Source of the DNA: an uncultured Eubacterium sp.
Lineage (GTDB): Bacteria; Bacillota; Clostridia; Lachnospirales; Lachnospiraceae
Assembly (NCBI GenBank): GCA_905236735.1
Contig: CAJOOU010000049.1
Location: forward strand, 1-9,521
DNA: 9,521 bases
Direction: 5' to 3'
A program made the position numbers and the translations under genes. Shown here one piece after another: positions 6,601 through 9,521 of the stretch (positions within the stretch are counted from its first letter, which is position 1; each line of letters opens with the position of its first letter). Below the pieces are notes generated by a model. It did not search any database. It had not been told where the DNA came from and saw only the letters and a program-made list of their open reading frames with translations.

Positions 6601-7386
6601 ATGAAAAAAATCAGAAAAATTTCGACATTTTTACTTTTGTTATTAATAATAATTGCGGCTCTGCCGCTGGAGGCAAGGGCTGACGGAACGGCAGCGTTTT
6701 ATTCATACTGCGATGCCGATGCTCTTTCCGGAGGAGATACCATTTCCGTTGTTGTGGCGGTAGACAATAATGTTCCTCTCGGAAGTGTTGACATTGTGCT
6801 TGACTATGATACTACGGAGCTTTCGTATTCATCCGCTTCTCTCGGAGCTGCGGCGTCTGCGGGCACTCTGGCCGTATCTGACGAAGACGGAGAAGTTACC
6901 CTTTCAATTACCGATAATACAAGTACTTCGGACGGTACGGTTGTTATAGTTAATTTCACGGCACTCGGAGATCTTGATTCTTTGCCGGTCACCTTAAGCG
7001 TAAACAATCTTTACGACCAGGATGGTGCGGCCTACACCGATTACACGGTGGACGCTGATGTGGAGATGACAAGTGATGAATTTGACAGCAGTTCGTCGAG
7101 CTCGTCGAGTTCGTCGGGCAGCTCATCGTCGGGGTCAAACTCGTCGAGCAGCTCAACGGGCTCAAATTCATCCGGTTCATCGGGCTCAAGCTCATCAAGC
7201 AGTTCAACGGGGTCAGGAACGTCCGGTTCATCGTCGGGAACATCCGGGACGAGCGGCTCTTCATCTGATAAGGCTTACAAGACAGGAGCCGGCTTCGGTA
7301 ATGATGTGTATTTTGTTTTTGCCGGAGTCTGCATTGCAGTAGCTATTGCATGCTTTGTATATAATAAGATTAAAACAAGAGGATAG
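6601..7386 (+). CDS. Secreted cohesin-like domain protein with Ser-rich linker and C-terminal anchor
   Basis: A 261-residue exported surface protein. A signal peptide covers about residues 1-27 (MKKIRK, a run of Leu/Ile, then a likely cut after LEARA). Residues about 30-155 resemble a cohesin-type beta-sandwich: GGDTISVVVAVDNN, then GSVDIVLDYDTTELSY, then VVIVNFTALG. Cohesins bind dockerin modules, but related domains also serve as general carbohydrate- or protein-binding folds, so dockerin binding is unproven. A Ser/Gly/Thr/Asn linker runs 163-222. It is followed by AYKTG (225-229), a hydrophobic segment (about 236-253) and the basic tail NKIKTRG. That end is laid out like a sortase sorting signal without the usual LPxTG. 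The ATG has a strong AGGGGG Shine-Dalgarno 4 nt upstream. It is first in a run of four genes with 2-bp gaps and faces away from the sortase gene. If not sorted, it would stay as a membrane-anchored protein. Confidence 0.85.
   Translation: MKKIRKISTFLLLLLIIIAALPLEARADGTAAFYSYCDADALSGGDTISVVVAVDNNVPLGSVDIVLDYDTTELSYSSASLGAAASAGTLAVSDEDGEVTLSITDNTSTSDGTVVIVNFTALGDLDSLPVTLSVNNLYDQDGAAYTDYTVDADVEMTSDEFDSSSSSSSSSSGSSSSGSNSSSSSTGSNSSGSSGSSSSSSSTGSGTSGSSSGTSGTSGSSSDKAYKTGAGFGNDVYFVFAGVCIAVAIACFVYNKIKTRG
7087..7266 (+). repeat. Low-complexity serine-rich linker coding repeat
   Basis: This stretch encodes residues 163-222, almost only Ser, Gly, Thr and Asn, and is made of degenerate TCG/TCA/AGC codons. 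Within it a 24-nt unit occurs at 7141-7164 and again at 7192-7215, 51 nt apart. The two copies differ at four third codon positions and both encode SSSSSTGS. The linker would act as a flexible, possibly glycosylated stalk across the wall. Confidence 0.85.
7273..7383 (+). other. Putative non-canonical sortase signal (AYKTG, hydrophobic segment, basic tail)
   Basis: Residues 225-229 read AYKTG, followed by seven residues to a hydrophobic stretch (about 236-253) and the tail NKIKTRG at the C-terminus. The three-part layout is that of a cell-wall sorting signal. The KTG core resembles the (S/P)PxTG motifs recognised by Clostridioides difficile SrtB, but Tyr replaces Pro. Assigned because of layout plus the neighbouring sortase gene; cleavage is not shown by sequence alone. 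Confidence 0.5.
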
Positions 7387-7388
7387 TA

Positions 7389-7991
7389 ATGGATCGAAAT
7401 TATGTGGTTGACGGATTTGTCTTCCATAACCGTGGTGATGCAGAAAGGGCTCAAAAAGAATATGACGGAGCCTCTTATCTAAGGGAGAAAACGCTGCATG
7501 AGCATGACCCTGAAAAACTCCTTCAGATTTACAATAAAATAATTGACCAGAAGATGTTCGAAACGCCAATCGGCATTTGTTATCTTAAAGAACTTCAGGA
7601 TAGAATAAGGGAAGCTCCATATATAATGGAGGATGCGATTATGCCGCTTGAGGGCAGGCCGCCGGGAATGGTGCCTCCTGAAAACAAAGATAACAAAGAT
7701 ACGCAGACACCAAGAGACAGAAAAAAAGAAGAAAAGCAGCTTAAACATGTGGCCGGGGAAGTGTCGTGGAAATTTGCCGTTTCACTTGCCGCCAATGTTA
7801 TTATGCTTGTGATTGTGGTGGGGATGTTTATTCTTGCTTCCACAATGGACAGTCCTACCATACTGAATTACGAAAATAAGATTATAAATAAATACGAGGC
7901 CTGGGAACAGGAACTTACCGAAAGGGAACAGGCCGTAAAAGAAGCCGAGGACAGCCTTGGCATCAGGGAGCAGAGTTATAAAGGAGAATAA
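7389..7991 (+). CDS. Single-pass membrane protein with cytoplasmic N-domain and outer helical tail, unknown function
   Basis: A 200-residue protein I cannot name. Residues 1-80 form a compact acidic/basic domain with the pattern YVVDGFVFHNRGDAERAQKE, then DPEKLLQIYNK and TPIGICYLKELQ. It recalls, from memory, an N-terminal region seen in other uncharacterised Clostridial membrane proteins. Residues 81-120 are a Pro- and Lys/Glu-rich linker. One membrane segment spans about 129-150. The positive residues before it (RDRKKEEKQLKH) predict the N-terminus inside and the C-terminus outside. The outer tail (151-200) is charged and probably helical or coiled-coil. AGAGG (7378-7382) lies 6 nt before the ATG and inside the end of the preceding gene. 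The gene sits 2 bp from its neighbours on both sides, between the surface protein and the response regulator. A link to signalling or envelope sensing is suggested by context only. Confidence 0.85.
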   Translation: MDRNYVVDGFVFHNRGDAERAQKEYDGASYLREKTLHEHDPEKLLQIYNKIIDQKMFETPIGICYLKELQDRIREAPYIMEDAIMPLEGRPPGMVPPENKDNKDTQTPRDRKKEEKQLKHVAGEVSWKFAVSLAANVIMLVIVVGMFILASTMDSPTILNYENKIINKYEAWEQELTEREQAVKEAEDSLGIREQSYKGE

Positions 7992-7993
7992 AA

Positions 7994-8677
7994 ATGGACA
8001 GAAAGATACTTGTGGCAGATGATGAGGCAAGAATGAGGAAGCTGGTAAAGGATTTTCTTGTTAAAGAGGACTTTACGGTGCTTGAGGCAGGAGACGGAGA
8101 AGAGGCTCTGGATATATTTTTCTCCGAAAAAAATATAGGACTTGTTATCCTTGATGTTATGATGCCGCGTCTGGACGGATGGAAGGTATGTAAGGAGATA
8201 AGGGAGTATTCCAAGGTTCCGATTATTATGCTTACGGCAAAGGACACCGAAGCAGATGAGCTGCAGAGCTTTGAACTCGGAGTGGATGAGTTTATAGCAA
8301 AGCCCTTCTCACCGAAAATCCTTGTGGCAAGAGTGCAGGCTCTTTTAAGAAGAGCTTCTGCCGGAAGCGGAGATGAGCTGATATCTGTTGGAGGAATTGT
8401 TGTAGACAAGATTGCTCATGATGTACAGGTGGACGGAGAGAGCATTGAACTTTCATTTAAAGAGTTTGAACTGCTTTCGTATTTCATGGAAAACCAGGGT
8501 ATCGCCCTTTCGAGGGAAAAGATACTGAATGCGGTATGGAACTATGACTATTTCGGAGACGCGAGAACCATAGATACTCATGTAAAAAAACTTCGTGCCA
8601 AAATGGGCGACAAGGGCTCATATATCAAAACCATCTGGGGCATGGGGTATAAATTCAGCGTAGACGGTGATAAATAG
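7994..8677 (+). CDS. OmpR/PhoB-family two-component response regulator
   Basis: A 227-residue cytoplasmic DNA-binding regulator. The receiver domain (about 1-120) has the acidic pair D9/D10 (ADDEARMRK), phospho-acceptor D54 (ILDVMMP), T81 (MLTAKD) and K103 (AKPFSP), all residues needed for phosphorylation. The C-terminal winged helix (about 130-224) is of the Trans_reg_C type, seen in LSFKEFELLSYF, the recognition-helix region DARTIDTHVKKLRAKM and the closing hairpin TIWGMGYKF. Strong Shine-Dalgarno AAAGGAG (7980-7986) lies 7 nt before the ATG. Its stop is 2 bp before the start of the histidine kinase, so the two form an obvious pair. Regulators of this type bind tandem direct repeats about 11 bp apart. 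A repeat with that geometry lies at 6506-6525 in the divergent promoter region of the same operon, suggesting autoregulation. Confidence 0.96.
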   Translation: MDRKILVADDEARMRKLVKDFLVKEDFTVLEAGDGEEALDIFFSEKNIGLVILDVMMPRLDGWKVCKEIREYSKVPIIMLTAKDTEADELQSFELGVDEFIAKPFSPKILVARVQALLRRASAGSGDELISVGGIVVDKIAHDVQVDGESIELSFKEFELLSYFMENQGIALSREKILNAVWNYDYFGDARTIDTHVKKLRAKMGDKGSYIKTIWGMGYKFSVDGDK

Positions 8678-8679
8678 GA

Positions 8680-9521
8680 ATGAAGCTCAGAGCAAAGGTT
8701 ACGATTACATTTGTCGCACTTTTGATGTGCGTGGTAGTGGCTATGATGCTGGCGGTGGGAATCTTTTTGCCAAAGGTATACAGCTACTCCAAAAAGCAGA
8801 CCATAAAAGAAGCCTATACCATTGTAAATGCGGCTTCGGCAGAAGAAACCTTAGAGGACGAGGATTTTGCACTTCAGTTTGAATCCCTCGGAGATAAAAA
8901 CGCTATGTCCATGCTGGTAATGGATTCTGACGGTACGGTTATCTTATCCACAGGTGCCGAAGGAGAACTTCTGGTACAGCTCTTCAGGGAGGTGCTCTTT
9001 GGCAAGAGCGCCGCGGCAGAGATACTTGAAGAGGCTGAAGACGGCAGCTATGCCATAGAAAAATATGTGGACTCACGGATGAACAGTGACTATATAGTGC
9101 TGTTCGGAAATCTTTCGGGCGGCGAAATGGTAATGATGAGGCTGGCTCTGCAGTCTATTACGGAAAGCGCAAGGATATCGGCAAGGTTTATGCTGCTTAT
9201 CGGTATTATAGCGGGAATAGTCGGAACGGTGGTTATATTTTTTATCACAAAGAGTATTACCGAGCCTGTCATAAGACTGACTGCCATATCCGAAAAAATG
9301 ACTGAGCTTGATTTTAACGCAAGATACGAGGTAAGAGGCAGGGGCAGAAATGAGATAGATGAGCTCGGAGAGAACATGAACGAGCTTTCCGGAGTATTAA
9401 AACAAACCATTTCAGACCTTAAAACAGCCAATAATGAGATGAAACTCGACCTCGACAGAAAAGAACAGATAAATGAAATGAGGACGGATTTCCTTTCCAA
9501 TGTATCCCACGAACTTAAAAC
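8680..9521 (+). CDS. HAMP-domain sensor histidine kinase, 3'-truncated by window edge
   Basis: The first 280 residues of a membrane sensor kinase, partner of the response regulator 2 bp upstream. The frame is open from the ATG at 8680 to the window end. Residues 1-6 are basic, a first membrane segment spans about 8-30, and an extracellular sensing region covers about 31-168. A second membrane segment follows (about 170-189). A HAMP linker runs about 189-244, including SITEPVIRL and the closing DELGENMNEL. The dimerisation/phospho-acceptor helix begins near 262. The H-box FLSNVSHELK holds the phospho-acceptor H277 three residues before the sequence runs out. The ATP-binding domain lies outside the window. 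The Shine-Dalgarno is poor (AGGA directly against the ATG), so translation may be coupled to the regulator gene. The extracellular region has no domain I recognise; its ligand is unknown. Confidence 0.94.
   Translation, partial: MKLRAKVTITFVALLMCVVVAMMLAVGIFLPKVYSYSKKQTIKEAYTIVNAASAEETLEDEDFALQFESLGDKNAMSMLVMDSDGTVILSTGAEGELLVQLFREVLFGKSAAAEILEEAEDGSYAIEKYVDSRMNSDYIVLFGNLSGGEMVMMRLALQSITESARISARFMLLIGIIAGIVGTVVIFFITKSITEPVIRLTAISEKMTELDFNARYEVRGRGRNEIDELGENMNELSGVLKQTISDLKTANNEMKLDLDRKEQINEMRTDFLSNVSHELK

Noticed and set aside
6989..7264. Open frames on both strands across the Ser-rich linker
   Set aside because: Low-complexity TCG/TCA/AGC repeats lack stops in several frames; only the frame continuous with the signal peptide makes sense.
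8667..8882. Small + strand ORF of 71 codons
   Set aside because: It overlaps the histidine kinase in another frame, and the kinase frame has membrane, HAMP and H-box features.
1..9521. CRISPR arrays, tRNA/rRNA genes, insertion sequences, attachment sites
   Set aside because: No regularly spaced repeats, RNA gene signatures, transposase frames or flanking inverted repeats were seen.

Overview
The window looks like chromosomal DNA from a low-to-mid GC Gram-positive bacterium of class Clostridia, most likely Lachnospiraceae-like. This is judged from protein style: a class III (Bacillus-type) fructose-bisphosphatase, a YqeG-type HAD phosphatase, a class B sortase, and an uncharacterised membrane protein whose N-terminal region recalls Clostridial proteins. 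No rRNA, tRNA, mobile element or CRISPR array is visible. There is no gene-free stretch longer than about 130 bp.

Left half (1-5595, + strand), housekeeping metabolism. A class III fructose-1,6-bisphosphatase gene (fbp), cut off by the window start, ends in a strong intrinsic terminator. A consensus-like promoter follows directly and drives a tight run: guaB (IMP dehydrogenase), yqeG (HAD phosphatase), an M24 aminopeptidase P-type metallopeptidase, and rpiB (ribose-5-phosphate isomerase B). Fbp and RpiB serve gluconeogenesis and the pentose phosphate pathway, and GuaB commits IMP to guanine nucleotides.

Right half (5602-9521), cell-surface module. A class B sortase gene on the - strand converges on rpiB with a 6-bp gap. 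It is divergent from a + strand run of four genes with 2-bp gaps: a secreted, C-terminally anchored protein with a cohesin-like domain and a Ser/Gly/Thr linker; a single-pass membrane protein with a cytoplasmic N-domain and an outer helical tail; an OmpR-family response regulator; and a HAMP-containing sensor histidine kinase cut off at its H-box by the window end. The 120-bp divergent intergenic region holds two face-away promoters whose -35 boxes overlap. It also holds a 9-bp direct repeat with 11-bp periodicity, the geometry expected for an OmpR-family operator.

The most interesting possibility is that the right half is one functional unit. The sortase would anchor the cohesin-like protein through a non-canonical AYKTG signal, and the co-transcribed two-component system would control both arms from the shared intergenic region. 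The gene order and motifs are read from the sequence. The functional linkage is inference.
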